Below, piece after piece: positions 1 to 12,699 of a DNA stretch of 64,000 nt (the first letter of the stretch is position 1; the number at the start of each line of letters is the position of its first letter). Where the stretch lies: NCBI RefSeq assembly GCF_011881725.1, contig NZ_JAATUR010000003.1:87859-151858 (forward strand), given 5' to 3'. The position numbers and the translations under genes are program-made. The notes under the pieces were generated by a model. That model was not told the origin of the DNA and did no database searches. It saw only the letters and a list, made by a program, of their open reading frames with translations. The DNA is from Escherichia coli (GTDB taxonomy: Bacteria; Pseudomonadota; Gammaproteobacteria; Enterobacterales; Enterobacteriaceae).

Positions 1-197
1 AGATAACCACCGCCTGGTCCACGTACGCTGGAAACCAGACCATTTTTACGCAGACGGGAAAACAGTTGTTCCAGATAAGAAAGGGAAATTCCCTGACGTT
101 CGGAAATATCAGCTAACGGTACCGGGCCCGCTTCAGAGTTGAGCGCAACGTCAAGCATTGCGGTCACGGCATAGCGCCCTTTAGATGTCAGTCTCAT
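1..197 (-). CDS. iscR: Fe-S cluster regulator IscR (5' part, truncated by window edge)
   Basis: The reverse strand from the ATG at 197 reads [20 protein letters not shown] and continues open to base 1, about 65 codons of a protein that is normally about 162 residues. This is the N-terminal winged helix-turn-helix of the Rrf2-family regulator IscR; the [2Fe-2S]-ligating cysteines lie outside the window. IscR senses cellular Fe-S status, represses its own isc operon when holding a cluster and controls other Fe-S genes. A GAGGTGAAG ribosome site sits just upstream of the start. The gene would continue leftward into iscS-iscU-iscA, which are not visible here. Confidence 0.95.
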
Positions 198-273
198 GTC
201 TTACTTCACCTCAAACTCGCCCCTGCCCGGGGTTTTTTATTGTAAAAGTGGGGGTATTGCATAGCATGGGTCA

Positions 274-331
274 AGTCTGACATTCCCGAGTAAATTGGTC
301 AACTATTTACTTGACTGATTTAGTCGGGTAT
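274..331 (-). promoter_or_regulatory. iscR promoter region with IscR type 1 site
   Basis: On the minus strand TTGACC (297-302) and CAGACT (274-279) are separated by 17 bases and fit a sigma-70 promoter about 70 bases before the iscR start. Just upstream, 307-331 reads ATAC-CCGACTAAATCAGTC-AAGTAA, a close match to the 25-bp IscR type 1 motif. Autorepression of isc by IscR at such sites is established; assigning this site to it is inference from position and sequence. Confidence 0.65.
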
Positions 332-374
332 TTAACCTTCAGTGCCATTTTTTTATCGTGGCATTTGTACCTGT

Positions 375-464
375 TGTCGGATGCGGCGTAAACGCCTTAT
401 CCGACCTACGGCTCTGTACACTTGTAGGCCTGATAAGACGCGTTAAGCGTCGCATCAGGCAACG
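375..464. repeat. BIME: pair of inverted REP elements
   Basis: Two REP-type palindromes in opposite orientation. The first (375-411) pairs GTCGGATGCGGCGT with ACGCCTTATCCGAC, and the second (423-464) has GCCTGATAAGACGCG opposite CGTCGCATCAGGC. They lie between the iscR promoter and the 3' end of trmJ. This is the usual E. coli position for such elements, beyond the end of a transcription unit, where they can stabilise mRNA or bind gyrase. Confidence 0.9.
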
Positions 465-468
465 ACTG

Positions 469-1209
469 TTATTCAGCCTTGTTACCTTTATTCTGCTGCT
501 CAATAGAAGCCAGAATCCCGCGCAGGATATTCAACTCCTGGCTTTCCGGGCGGGCGCGAGTAAACAGACGACGCAGCTTATTCATCACCTGCCCCGGATG
601 GTTTTCACGAATAAACCCGGTTGCCAGCAATGTTTGCTCCAGATGACCGTAAAAACGCTCCAGATCATCCACCAGCGGATACGGCGTCTCTTCATGCTCA
701 ACCTGCTCACCGTTTTCCTGAGTCGCCAGCCAGGCCATGCGCACTTCATACGCAATAACCTGTACGGCCATCGCCAGGTTCAGCGAGCTGTATTCCGGGT
801 TAGCGGCAATCGCGACATGATAATGGCACTTCTGCAACTCTTCATTGGTCAAGCCGACGCGTTCGCGACCAAAGACCAGCGCCACCGGCGTGTTTGCTGC
901 TTCAGCAACGCTTTTCAGACCGCATTCGCGCGGATCGAGCATCGGCCATGGCAAGGTGCGCGAACGAGCACTGGTGCCAACCACCAGGCTACAACCTGCT
1001 AATGCTTCGTCGAGGGTATCGACGATCTGCGCATTACCAATCACATCGCTGGCCCCTGCCGCCAGGGCAATCGCCTGTGAGTCAGGTTTCACCAGTGGAT
1101 TAACCAGCCACAGATTGGTTAAGCCCATTGTTTTCATGGCTCGAGCAACAGAACCCATATTGCCGGTGTGTGACGTCTCCACCAGCACAATTCGAATATT
1201 TTGCAGCAT
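469..1209 (-). CDS. trmJ: tRNA (cytidine/uridine-32-2'-O)-methyltransferase TrmJ
   Basis: 246 residues, the family's usual E. coli length, starting [20 protein letters not shown]. The N-terminal ~160 residues form a SPOUT (SpoU) methyltransferase domain. The motif I region [16 protein letters not shown] and the SAM-binding knot around [16 protein letters not shown] and SLNLAMAV are visible. TrmJ 2'-O-methylates position 32 in the anticodon loop of several tRNAs using SAM, as a cytosolic dimer. It is divergent from suhB with about 118 bases between the starts. Its 3' end abuts a BIME. Confidence 0.95.
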   Translation of the reverse strand: MLQNIRIVLVETSHTGNMGSVARAMKTMGLTNLWLVNPLVKPDSQAIALAAGASDVIGNAQIVDTLDEALAGCSLVVGTSARSRTLPWPMLDPRECGLKSVAEAANTPVALVFGRERVGLTNEELQKCHYHVAIAANPEYSSLNLAMAVQVIAYEVRMAWLATQENGEQVEHEETPYPLVDDLERFYGHLEQTLLATGFIRENHPGQVMNKLRRLFTRARPESQELNILRGILASIEQQNKGNKAE

Positions 1210-1327
1210 TGTCTTTCTTCGTCTAAAGATTATTCGCGCATCTTATCATAAAACGAAGACAGATGCCGATCTCGCTGCTATACTCTGCGCCGTTTTCCCG
1301 TTCTTTAACATCCAGTGAGAGAGACCG

Positions 1328-2131
1328 ATGCATCCGATGCTGAACATCGCCGTGCGCGCAGCGCGCAAGGCGGGTAATTTAATTGCCAAAAACTATGAAA
1401 CCCCGGACGCTGTAGAAGCGAGCCAAAAAGGCACTAACGATTTCGTGACCAACGTAGATAAAGCTGCCGAAGCGGTGATTATCGACACGATTCGTAAATC
1501 TTACCCACAGCACACCATCATCACCGAGGAAAGCGGTGAACTTGAAGGTACTGATCAGGATGTTCAATGGGTTATCGATCCACTGGATGGCACCACCAAC
1601 TTTATCAAACGTCTGCCGCACTTCGCGGTATCTATCGCTGTTCGTATTAAAGGCCGCACCGAAGTTGCTGTGGTTTACGATCCTATGCGTAACGAACTGT
1701 TCACCGCGACTCGCGGCCAGGGCGCACAGCTGAACGGTTACCGTCTGCGCGGCAGCACCGCTCGCGATCTCGACGGTACCATTCTGGCAACCGGCTTCCC
1801 GTTCAAAGCAAAACAGTACGCCACCACCTATATCAATATCGTTGGCAAACTGTTCAACGAGTGCGCTGACTTCCGTCGTACCGGTTCTGCGGCGCTGGAT
1901 CTGGCTTACGTCGCTGCGGGTCGTGTTGACGGTTTCTTCGAAATCGGTCTGCGTCCGTGGGACTTCGCGGCAGGCGAACTGCTGGTTCGTGAAGCGGGCG
2001 GTATTGTCAGCGACTTCACCGGTGGTCATAACTACATGCTGACCGGTAACATCGTTGCCGGTAACCCGCGCGTTGTTAAAGCCATGCTGGCGAACATGCG
2101 TGACGAGTTAAGTGACGCTCTGAAGCGTTAA
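1328..2131 (+). CDS. suhB: inositol-1-monophosphatase SuhB / Nus-complex factor
   Basis: 267 residues. The inositol monophosphatase signatures are intact: GTNDFVTNVD (~35-44), the metal-binding EES (67-69), DPLDGTTNF (84-92) and the C-terminal RPWDFAAGELL with Asp212. SuhB hydrolyses inositol-1-phosphate in vitro. Its main known role in E. coli is as part of the NusA/B/E/G antitermination complex on rRNA operons, supporting ribosome assembly. A GAGAGA-type ribosome site precedes the ATG. A hairpin follows the gene. No lesion is visible. Confidence 0.97.
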   Translation: MHPMLNIAVRAARKAGNLIAKNYETPDAVEASQKGTNDFVTNVDKAAEAVIIDTIRKSYPQHTIITEESGELEGTDQDVQWVIDPLDGTTNFIKRLPHFAVSIAVRIKGRTEVAVVYDPMRNELFTATRGQGAQLNGYRLRGSTARDLDGTILATGFPFKAKQYATTYINIVGKLFNECADFRRTGSAALDLAYVAAGRVDGFFEIGLRPWDFAAGELLVREAGGIVSDFTGGHNYMLTGNIVAGNPRVVKAMLANMRDELSDALKR

Positions 2132-2138
2132 TATCTCT

Positions 2139-2162
2139 GGCGGGTGACTTCACTCACCCGCC
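2139..2162 (+). terminator. probable suhB terminator hairpin
   Basis: GGCGGGTGA and TCACCCGCC form a 9-bp GC-rich stem eight bases after the suhB stop. The downstream U-tract is poor (TCGCCTTT), so termination may be partial. Confidence 0.5.
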
Positions 2163-2274
2163 TCGCCTTTCAGGCGCTATTCCGAAATACTTTCTCATCG
2201 CTTTACTTTCCTTTGCCACTCTCCCACCATCTTTCCCCGATTAATGGATTATAAGAAAGTCGTAAGGAAAGGTT

Positions 2275-3129
2275 ATGGCTCTGCCAGTGAACAAACGCGT
2301 TCTTAATTCTCTGTTTATTCTCTTTGTTATCGCTGTCTGCGTTTATTTAGTTCCGCGTGTCGCCATCAACTTCTTCTATTATCCTGACGACAAAATTTAC
2401 GGTCCTGATCCCTGGTCTGCTGAATCTGTTGAATTTACTGCTAAAGACGGCACACACCTGCAAGGCTGGTTTATCCCCTCTTCTTCTGGTCCCGCCGAAA
2501 ACGCTATTGCTACCGTGATTCATGCTCACGGCAATGCCGGAAATATGTCCGCACACTGGCCTCTGGTCAGTTGGTTACCAGAGCACAATTTCAATGTTTT
2601 TATGTTCGATTATCGCGGTTTTGGTAAATCTAAAGGCACGCCATCACAAGCCGGATTACTGGACGATACGCAAAGCGCCATCAATGTGGTGCGCCATCGC
2701 AGCGATGTAAACCCAAAGCGGTTGGTATTGTTCGGGCAGAGTATTGGTGGTGCGAATATTCTTGACGTTATTGGACTGGGAGATCGCGAGGGCATACGCG
2801 CGGTGATCCTCGACTCTACATTCGCCTCTTATTCGACCATCGCCAACCAGATGATCCCCGGCAGTGGCTACTTACTTGATGAGAATTACAGTGGCGAAAA
2901 CTACATCGCCAGTGTCAGCCCCATTCCGCTTTTACTGATTCACGGCAAAGCTGATCATGTTATCCCATGGCAGCATAGCGAGAAATTATTTGCCCTGGCG
3001 AAAGAGCCAAAACGCCTGATTTTGATCCCCGATGGCGAACATATTGATGCCTTTTCCGATCATCACGGAGACGTTTATCGCGAACAGATGGTGGATTTTA
3101 TCCTTAGCGCGTTGAATCCACAGAATTAA
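2275..3129 (+). CDS. yfhR: alpha/beta hydrolase YfhR (putative peptidase/esterase)
   Basis: 284 residues. An N-terminal hydrophobic segment (about 11-32) is a likely membrane anchor, followed by an alpha/beta-hydrolase domain. HAHGNAGN (~83-90) fits the oxyanion-hole region, FGQSIGG places the nucleophile at Ser156, HGKADHVIP holds the acid Asp, and DGEHIDAF carries the catalytic His. It belongs to the ABHD13/BAAT-like group; the substrate is unknown. GGAAAGG precedes the ATG. It is monocistronic between suhB and csiE. Function beyond a serine hydrolase cannot be read from the sequence. Confidence 0.92.
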   Translation: MALPVNKRVLNSLFILFVIAVCVYLVPRVAINFFYYPDDKIYGPDPWSAESVEFTAKDGTHLQGWFIPSSSGPAENAIATVIHAHGNAGNMSAHWPLVSWLPEHNFNVFMFDYRGFGKSKGTPSQAGLLDDTQSAINVVRHRSDVNPKRLVLFGQSIGGANILDVIGLGDREGIRAVILDSTFASYSTIANQMIPGSGYLLDENYSGENYIASVSPIPLLLIHGKADHVIPWQHSEKLFALAKEPKRLILIPDGEHIDAFSDHHGDVYREQMVDFILSALNPQN

Positions 3130-3319
3130 CCTTATGGTCTAAACCAGATAAAACAGCATAAAATCACCTTAAGGGATGGCATTAAACTGCTCAAAAGTGT
3201 TTAAATCGACAAAAATTCTGTGATGGTTGTCAGCATTTCTGATTAATAGCATTCCATTCACCGTTTCCCTTAGCAAACTTTAGCTATTCTTATAAATTAT
3301 GCTTATGGGAGATCTACAG

Positions 3320-4600
3320 ATGATACCTACACTTACTCCAGCATCTGTACTTTCAGCTCCCCAGCGCCGTTGCCAGGTATTGCTGACGCTGTTCCAGCCG
3401 GGGTTGAGCGCTACCACGGCAACTTTCAGCGAGCTTAATGGTGTGGATGATGAAATGGTGAGTCGCGATATCAGCGAAACTGGGCGGGAGATCCAGCGTT
3501 ATCATCAACTCATCATTACAACTGGATATGACGGGAGCTACCGGATTGAAGGTACGATACTTAATCAACGCTTATGTTTATTTCATTGGCTACGGCGCGC
3601 TTTTCGCCTGTGCCCATCATTTATCATCAACCATTTTACGCCCGCATTAAAAGGGGAGCTAAAGCATCGGGGGATTGCTCGTAATTTTTACGACGACACC
3701 AATTTACTGGCGTTAGTTAATCTCTGCTCGCGAAGGCTGCAAAAACGCTTTGAAGCGCGTGATATTCATTTCCTGTGTTTATATCTGCAATATTGCTTAT
3801 TGCAACACCATGCAGGAATCTCGCCCCTGTTTAACCCACTGCAACGTCGCTGGTTGGAATCCTGCATTGAGTTTCAGGTTGCAGAGGAAATTGGCCGCCA
3901 CTGGCAACGGCGCGCACGTCAACCTGTCCCCCAGGGTGAACCGCTATTTATGGCATTACTTTTTTCCATGTTGCGGGTTCCCGATCCACTGCGAGACACC
4001 CATCAACGTGGCAAGCAGTTGCGTCTGTCAATTAACCGTCTGGTACAGCATTTTCGTCAGTTGAGTAACGTCCGTTTCTATGATGAACAGGGGTTATGCT
4101 ATCAGCTTTATACTCACCTCGACCAGGCGTTAAACCGCTGTTTGTTTTCTATCGGAATTGATAACACTTTACCAGAAGAGTTCCGTCGACTTTATCCACG
4201 GCTCGTGCACACCACCCGCGAAGCGCTGGTCGACTTTGAAAATGAGTACAATGTCTGTCTTTCTGATGAAGAAAGTTGTCTGGTGGCAGTGATTTTCGGT
4301 GCATGGCTGATGCAGGCAAATGAAATTCACGAAAAACAGATTATTTTGCTGACGGGCAATGACAGCGAACGAGAAGCGAATATTGAGCTGCAATTGCGTG
4401 AGCTAACGATACTGCCGCTCAATATTAAGCACATGTCTGTGAAGACATTTTTGCAGAGTGGCGCGCCGCGCAACGCCGCGCTTATTATTGCGCCTTATAC
4501 CATGCCGCTACCGCTTTTTTCACCACCACTGATTTATACGGATCTGACCCTGACGGCACATCAACAGAGACAGATCCGCAAAATACTTGAATCAGCATGA
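3320..4600 (+). CDS. csiE: stationary-phase inducible protein CsiE (PRD-domain protein)
   Basis: 426 residues from the ATG at 3320, which has GGGAGA upstream; an in-frame ATG seven codons earlier is less well placed. The protein resembles BglG-type antiterminators/activators: an N-terminal helix-turn-helix-like part, then PTS-regulation (PRD-like) segments with conserved His residues, for example FHWLRR and IHFLCLYLQYCLLQHH. Function is not known. The gene was named for carbon-starvation induction under sigma-S and cAMP-CRP. A TGTGA half-site lies at 3219-3223, weak support for CRP. Its stop codon overlaps the end of convergent hcaT by 9 bases. Confidence 0.9.
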   Translation: MIPTLTPASVLSAPQRRCQVLLTLFQPGLSATTATFSELNGVDDEMVSRDISETGREIQRYHQLIITTGYDGSYRIEGTILNQRLCLFHWLRRAFRLCPSFIINHFTPALKGELKHRGIARNFYDDTNLLALVNLCSRRLQKRFEARDIHFLCLYLQYCLLQHHAGISPLFNPLQRRWLESCIEFQVAEEIGRHWQRRARQPVPQGEPLFMALLFSMLRVPDPLRDTHQRGKQLRLSINRLVQHFRQLSNVRFYDEQGLCYQLYTHLDQALNRCLFSIGIDNTLPEEFRRLYPRLVHTTREALVDFENEYNVCLSDEESCLVAVIFGAWLMQANEIHEKQIILLTGNDSEREANIELQLRELTILPLNIKHMSVKTFLQSGAPRNAALIIAPYTMPLPLFSPPLIYTDLTLTAHQQRQIRKILESA

Positions 4601-5731
4601 AGGAACGACTTTCGGGCGCAAAAACATTGCCGGAAGCGCCACCAATGCCATCACCCAGAACACGCCATGCCCCAGATATTGATACAGGAAACCGGCGAAG
4701 ACAGTCATGATGGCGATACTGCCGCCCATCGCGACGGCGGAATAAACTGCCTGTAAACGGATAACTTCGCTACTCTGGCGGGCGACAATGTAGCGCATAG
4801 CAGCCAGATGGCAGACAGTGAAGGTGCCGCAATGCAGAATTTGCACCAGTATCAACCACATAAGCTCAGTGGTTGCGCCCATAATGCCCCAGCGCGCTAC
4901 TCCACAAATCGCCGAGATCAGCAGCATATCGCGGGCGCTACAGCGGCGGAAAAGTTTGTTACTCAGGGCAAAAATGATGACCTCCGCCACCACGCCCAGC
5001 GACCACAAATAGCCCACCGCCGAGGCTGAGTAGCCAGCCGCCTGCCAGTAAATGGCGCTAAAACCATAATAAGCCGCATGCGCCCCCTGCAACAAACAAA
5101 CGCAGGCCAGAAAACGCCAGTTCTGGCGAACCAGCGCCAACCACGCTGACCAACCGGTGCTCTCCTGTTGGCGGCTTGCGCCTTGTGGCTGAATGGTCGG
5201 GCGAATCAGAAAACCGAGCAGCATGGATGCCACACCCAGCGTCAACATCGCGAGGATCACCCGATAATCAAACACGCTGACCAGTTTACCCGTCAGCGCC
5301 GAGCCTATGACAAACGCCACCGATCCCCAAAGTCGCACTTTGCCGTAATCAAGCGGGAACTGCTTTTGCCACGTATTCGCCAGCGCATCTGTCAACGGCA
5401 CCAGAGGTGAGAAAAAGAGGTTAAAACCCACCATCACCACCATCAGCCACGCTACATGTGCCCCTGCCCAAAAGGCGACGGCAAAGAGTAACGTCAGCAA
5501 CGCCAGCACACGCAGCGCAGAAATCAGGCGAGAAGGATCGCTGACGCGAGGCGCAATGATCAAACTACCGAGAAAACGGGCAACCAGCCCGGCCCCCAAC
5601 AACAGGCCGATGGTTTCTGGCGTTAAGCCAATCCCCTTAAGCCAGACGCTCCAGAAAGGCAGAAAAATACCGTAGCTAAAAAAGTATGTGAAATAACCGA
5701 GCGCCAACCAGCGCGTGGATTGCAAAACCAT
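4592..5731 (-). CDS. hcaT: MFS transporter HcaT (putative 3-phenylpropionate permease)
   Basis: 379 residues, almost entirely hydrophobic, with about 12 membrane segments. It belongs to the nucleoside:H+ symporter/LacY-like MFS branch and starts MVLQSTRWLALGYFTYFFSY. It sits beside hcaR and the hca catabolic operon, so uptake of 3-phenylpropionate or cinnamate is the accepted assignment, resting largely on context. It is convergent with csiE and the two coding ends overlap by 9 bases with no hairpin between them. It is transcribed in the same direction as hcaR, 159 bases downstream of it. Confidence 0.92.
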   Translation of the reverse strand: MVLQSTRWLALGYFTYFFSYGIFLPFWSVWLKGIGLTPETIGLLLGAGLVARFLGSLIIAPRVSDPSRLISALRVLALLTLLFAVAFWAGAHVAWLMVVMVGFNLFFSPLVPLTDALANTWQKQFPLDYGKVRLWGSVAFVIGSALTGKLVSVFDYRVILAMLTLGVASMLLGFLIRPTIQPQGASRQQESTGWSAWLALVRQNWRFLACVCLLQGAHAAYYGFSAIYWQAAGYSASAVGYLWSLGVVAEVIIFALSNKLFRRCSARDMLLISAICGVARWGIMGATTELMWLILVQILHCGTFTVCHLAAMRYIVARQSSEVIRLQAVYSAVAMGGSIAIMTVFAGFLYQYLGHGVFWVMALVALPAMFLRPKVVPSC

Positions 5732-5890
5732 GAGTCCCTCCCGTCAGGAGGCGTTAGTCTGGAGTTAATCGAATGTTGGTGCAAGTTGAAAAATAAGAAT
5801 ATTCGAGTCAACTTCCCGCCGCTCATCATGCATATCAGGAAATGACAAAAAGATGCAATCCGCAACGCATCCCGCAAAAATAATGCATCC

Positions 5891-6781
5891 TTATGCCGTT
5901 ACGCCTGCCAAACGTTCCTGCACAATGGCGATGAAATCACGTAACACCGGTTTCATCCCCCCTTTCTTCCACGCCATCAGTAAGGTAATAGAAGGCACAC
6001 TTCCGGCAACGGGTCGAAAAACCACCTGTCCGGTATTAAAATTATTCATATAACCGGGTATCAAAGTGACACCCAGCCCCATCCCCACCAGATTCATAGT
6101 CACCAGAATATTGGTTGCCACCTGCACGATATTCGGCTGGCTGTTTTCTTGCGCAAACCACGCTTTAACGATAGGCGCAAGCGAACCGGAATACGCCGGA
6201 TCGGTACTGACGAAATTCACACCATTCAACTGCGCGGCGGTGATCTCTTTTTCATGTGCTAAAGGGTGATCAACCGGCAGCACCGCCACTAATGGTTCGT
6301 TAAACAGTTCCAGATAATCAATCTCCGGGCTATAGATGGGATGGCGCATTAAGCCAACATCCAGTTCACCACTGCGAATTTTTTCTTCCTGTTCCGTGGT
6401 GATTAAACTCACCAGTTCAACCAATGTTTCTGGATGCTTCAGTCGAAACATGGGCAATACTTTTGGCAGCAAATTCACTTCTGCCGATGGCACAAAACCG
6501 ATGGTTAAATGCTTATCTTCCTGAACAATTTTCCGCGCTCGTTGTTTGGCATTTTCCGCTTGTTCGAGGATTGCCAGCGCGTCCTGGAGAAAACATTCTC
6601 CCGCCGCCGTCAACGCGACTTTGCGTTTATCACGCACCAGTAACGGAACACCCACGCAATTTTCCAGATCGCGGATCTGACTGCTTAACGAAGGTTGTGA
6701 GGTATGCAGTTTTTCCGCCGCACGGGTGAAGTTCAGCGCCTGCGCTACTGCGACGAAATAGCGTAAATGTCGTAGTTCCAT
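5891..6781 (-). CDS. hcaR: LysR-family activator HcaR
   Basis: 296 residues from the start MELRHLRYFVAVAQALNFTR; the longer in-frame extension upstream lacks family similarity. A LysR winged helix-turn-helix (~1-60, including TRAAEKLHTSQPSLSSQIRD) is followed by an effector-binding domain. HcaR activates hcaEFCBD when 3-phenylpropionate or cinnamate is present and represses itself. It is divergent from hcaE, with a 135-base shared control region (6782-6916) where LysR-type sites are expected. I could not single out one T-N11-A motif there with confidence. Confidence 0.95.
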   Translation of the reverse strand: MELRHLRYFVAVAQALNFTRAAEKLHTSQPSLSSQIRDLENCVGVPLLVRDKRKVALTAAGECFLQDALAILEQAENAKQRARKIVQEDKHLTIGFVPSAEVNLLPKVLPMFRLKHPETLVELVSLITTEQEEKIRSGELDVGLMRHPIYSPEIDYLELFNEPLVAVLPVDHPLAHEKEITAAQLNGVNFVSTDPAYSGSLAPIVKAWFAQENSQPNIVQVATNILVTMNLVGMGLGVTLIPGYMNNFNTGQVVFRPVAGSVPSITLLMAWKKGGMKPVLRDFIAIVQERLAGVTA

Positions 6782-6880
6782 CACCTTACCTTTGTTATCG
6801 AAAAAACGTCTCAGTTGGTAGAAATTAACTATTTCACATATTAGCAACCAACCAGCAACATCCTCGTGGCACAAAAATAG

Positions 6881-8792
<1,912 letters not shown>

Positions 8793-8793
<1 letters not shown>

Positions 8794-9113
8794 TGAATCG
8801 AATTTACGCGTGTCCCGTTGCGGATGTACCGGAGGGGGAGGCTCTCCGGATCGAGACCTCGCCGGTGATCGCCCTCTTCAACGTTGGCGGCGAGTTTTAT
8901 GCCATTAATGATCGTTGCAGTCATGGTAATGCGTCGATGTCAGAAGGTTACCTGGAAGATGACGCGACGGTGGAATGCCCGCTGCATGCTGCCAGTTTTT
9001 GTCTGAAAACAGGAAAAGCGTTATGTCTGCCCGCCACCGATCCGCTGACGACCTATCCAGTACACGTTGAAGGGGGAGACATCTTCATCGACTTACCGGA
9101 GGCGCAGCCATGA
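8793..9113 (+). CDS. hcaC: Rieske ferredoxin component HcaC
   Basis: 106 residues. A single Rieske domain with Cys42-X-His44 and Cys62-X2-His65 ligands. It shuttles electrons from the reductase HcaD to the oxygenase HcaEF. Its start overlaps the hcaF stop by one base, and a GGAGGGGGAG run at 8830 lies inside the gene rather than serving as its ribosome site. The end overlaps the hcaB start by 4 bases, so the whole run hcaE-F-C-B is tightly coupled. Confidence 0.95.
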
Positions 9114-9922
9114 GCGATCTCCATAACGAGTCCATCTTTATTACTGGCGGCGGATCGGGATTAGGGCTGGCGCTGGTCGAGCGATTTATCGAAGAAGGCG
9201 CGCAGGTTGCCACGCTGGAACTGTCGGCAGCGAAAGTCGCCAGTCTGCGCCAGCGATTCGGCGAACATATTCTGGCGGTAGAAGGTAACGTAACCTGTTT
9301 TGCCGATTATCAACTCGCGGTCGATCAGATCCTGACTCGTTCCGGCAAACTGGATTGTTTTATCGGCAACGCGGGCATCTGGGATCACAATGCCTCGCTG
9401 GTTAATACCCCGGCGGAGACACTGGAAACCGGTTTCCATGAGCTGTTTAACGTCAACGTACTGGGTTACCTGCTGGGTGCAAAAGCCTGCGCTCCGGCGT
9501 TAATCGCCAGTGAAGGCAGCATGATTTTCACACTATCAAACGCCGCCTGGTATCCTGGCGGCGGTGGCCCGCTGTACACAGCCAGTAAACATGCCGCAAC
9601 CGGGCTTATTCGCCAACTGGCTTATGAACTGGCACCGAAAGTCCGGGTGAATGGCGTCGGCCCCTGCGGTATGGCCAGCGATCTGCGCGGCCCGCAGGCG
9701 CTCGGGCAAAGTGAAACCTCGATTATGCAGTCTCTGACGCCGGAGAAAATTGCCGCCATTTTACCGCTGCAATTTTTCCCGCAACCCGCGGATTTTACCG
9801 GCCCGTACGTGATGCTGGCATCCCGGCGCAATAATCGCGCGTTAAGTGGAGTGATGATCAACGCTGATGCTGGTTTAGCCATTCGCGGTATTCGCCACGT
9901 GGCGGCTGGACTGGATCTTTAA
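9110..9922 (+). CDS. hcaB: cis-dihydrodiol dehydrogenase HcaB
   Basis: 270 residues, short-chain dehydrogenase/reductase. The NAD-binding TGGGSGLG lies at 12-19, NAG at 87-89, and the catalytic residues are Ser143, Tyr156 and Lys160 (LYTASKHA). It oxidises the cis-dihydrodiols made by the dioxygenase to 2,3-dihydroxyphenylpropionate or 2,3-dihydroxycinnamate, which then enter the mhp meta-cleavage pathway encoded elsewhere. It starts inside the hcaC stop (ATGA) and is followed nine bases later by hcaD with an AAGGACGG ribosome site. Confidence 0.96.
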   Translation: MSDLHNESIFITGGGSGLGLALVERFIEEGAQVATLELSAAKVASLRQRFGEHILAVEGNVTCFADYQLAVDQILTRSGKLDCFIGNAGIWDHNASLVNTPAETLETGFHELFNVNVLGYLLGAKACAPALIASEGSMIFTLSNAAWYPGGGGPLYTASKHAATGLIRQLAYELAPKVRVNGVGPCGMASDLRGPQALGQSETSIMQSLTPEKIAAILPLQFFPQPADFTGPYVMLASRRNNRALSGVMINADAGLAIRGIRHVAAGLDL

Positions 9923-11134
<1,212 letters not shown>

Positions 11135-11230
11135 CCAGGATAATTAGCGATTATCTCAACGCCAGGGGCGTGGCGAGGAGCCAGAGTGTGTATTACGTTT
11201 AAATCACATCATCTTGCAAAGGGATTGGTT

Positions 11231-11653
11231 ATGAACTCACTACGTTATTTTGATTTTGGCGCTGCCCGCCCCGTTTTGTTATTAATTGCCCGTATCGCCG
11301 TCATCTTAATTTTCATTATTTTTGGCTTTCCCAAAATGATGGGCTTTGACGGGACAGTACAATATATGGCCTCGTTGGGCGCACCGATGCCGATGCTGGC
11401 AGCGATTATTGCAGTAATTATGGAAGTGCCCGCCGCGATATTAATCGTGCTTGGCTTTTTCACCCGTCCGCTGGCGGTACTGTTTATTTTCTACACGTTG
11501 GGTACGGCGGTAATTGGTCACCATTACTGGGATATGACCGGAGATGCAGTCGGGCCAAATATGATTAATTTCTGGAAGAATATCAGTATTGCTGGCGCAT
11601 TCCTGCTGCTGGCAATGACCGGACCGGGGGCGATTTCTCTCGATCGACGTTAG
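11231..11653 (+). CDS. yphA: DoxX-family inner membrane protein YphA
   Basis: 140 residues from the ATG at 11231, preceded by AAAGGGA. An upstream in-frame GTG would add 15 residues but has no comparable support. About four hydrophobic segments and the DoxX/YphA family pattern are visible ([18 protein letters not shown]). Function is unknown; DoxX relatives are tied to thiosulfate or redox chemistry in other organisms. It may be transcribed with hca or alone. A BIME follows immediately. Confidence 0.88.
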   Translation: MNSLRYFDFGAARPVLLLIARIAVILIFIIFGFPKMMGFDGTVQYMASLGAPMPMLAAIIAVIMEVPAAILIVLGFFTRPLAVLFIFYTLGTAVIGHHYWDMTGDAVGPNMINFWKNISIAGAFLLLAMTGPGAISLDRR

Positions 11654-11660
11654 GAAATAT

Positions 11661-11752
11661 GCCGGATGCGGCGCTTGTGGCGCCTTACCAGGCCTACCGC
11701 TCCGACACCGATTGTCGGCCTGATAAGACGCGAGAAGCGTCGCATCAGGCCT
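11661..11752. repeat. BIME: pair of inverted REP elements
   Basis: A REP beginning GCCGGATGCGGCGC (11661) is paired with an inverted copy GTCGGCCTGATAAGACGCG...GCGTCGCATCAGGC (ending ~11750). It lies between the convergent genes yphA and yphB and likely marks the end of both transcripts. Confidence 0.9.
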
Positions 11753-11815
11753 GGTGCGCCGATTGCTACAAAATCGAAATTACCCTCCAGGCCCGCCCAT
11801 CCGACATTTTATAAA

Positions 11816-12688
11816 TTATAGCAACACAACCCGCAACGACATCTCTGAGGTTGTTGATTCCCCTGGAGCAAGCGCAATAAGGTCTCCACCTTCTGGGCGA
11901 TGATGATCATCCGGCGCATGGCTCATCGGCTCCAGACAGAAGAAATCAAACGCATACCCTTTATCAAACGCAGGATCAGAAACAAAGATGAAATAGCACG
12001 GCGCGGACGGCGTCGTTTCCATAATGATGGCGTAACCCTCCTGCGGCTGCTCGATGCGTGCCTGACCATTCCAGCCAGAAAAGCCATTGTTCACCCACTG
12101 GCGCGGCAACGGCGCAAGCTGGTTAAAATCAAGTTCCGCCGCTAACTGCTCGCAAAACTCGCCCGCCAACCACTGTTCCCGCTCCAGCCAGTAACCTTTC
12201 GCCTGAGCCTGAATCCGCGTTTGCGACGACAACGGAAAATAAGGATGCCAGCCCGTACCAAACGGCAGCGTCTCTCCCCCTTCATTACTGACAGAGAGCG
12301 TTACCGTCAGCGTATCTGCCGTCAAATGAAACGCCTGACTCGCCCGATAGTGATAAACACCGCTACGATGTTCATACACAAGATACACGCTATCATCGCT
12401 GCGCGTAACACATTGCCACTGACCCAGCCAGCTGTCCCCGTGCAGATAGTGCGCATCCCATTCAACATTCGGTTGCAGTTGATACTCTCGCCCCTGCCAG
12501 ACAAAACGGTTACCGCTCACCCGGTTTGCAAAAGGCACCAGCGGAAAACAAGAGGCATCGGTTGCCACACCGCTTTTTTTACCGGGACGTAAGAGCGGCA
12601 TCGTGTCACGCCAGAAACCTTCGATTACGCCGCCCTGGTCAGAGACATCCAGCTTTAGTGGCCCGTGAGATAAGGTATAGATGGTCAT
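11816..12688 (-). CDS. yphB: aldose-1-epimerase-like protein YphB
   Basis: 290 residues with the galactose-mutarotase beta-sandwich pattern: FANRVSGNRF early, WDAHYLHGDSW with a catalytic-type His near the middle, and GTGWHPYFPL. By family it would interconvert sugar anomers, but the substrate is unknown. It is the promoter-distal gene of the minus-strand cluster yphG-F-E-D-C-B, only 11 bases after yphC. This suits a role in metabolising whatever YphDEF imports. Confidence 0.9.
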   Translation of the reverse strand: MTIYTLSHGPLKLDVSDQGGVIEGFWRDTMPLLRPGKKSGVATDASCFPLVPFANRVSGNRFVWQGREYQLQPNVEWDAHYLHGDSWLGQWQCVTRSDDSVYLVYEHRSGVYHYRASQAFHLTADTLTVTLSVSNEGGETLPFGTGWHPYFPLSSQTRIQAQAKGYWLEREQWLAGEFCEQLAAELDFNQLAPLPRQWVNNGFSGWNGQARIEQPQEGYAIIMETTPSAPCYFIFVSDPAFDKGYAFDFFCLEPMSHAPDDHHRPEGGDLIALAPGESTTSEMSLRVVLL

Positions 12689-12699
12689 CCGCTAACTCC

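Noticed and set aside
358..1002. Plus-strand open frame beginning in the BIME and running antisense to trmJ
   Set aside because: Its start is inside REP sequence and the rest is the shadow of trmJ.
3219..3234. TGTGATGGTTGTCAGC as a CRP site for csiE
   Set aside because: Only the first half-site fits TGTGA-N6-TCACA. csiE is reported as CRP-dependent, but the sequence alone does not support listing the site.
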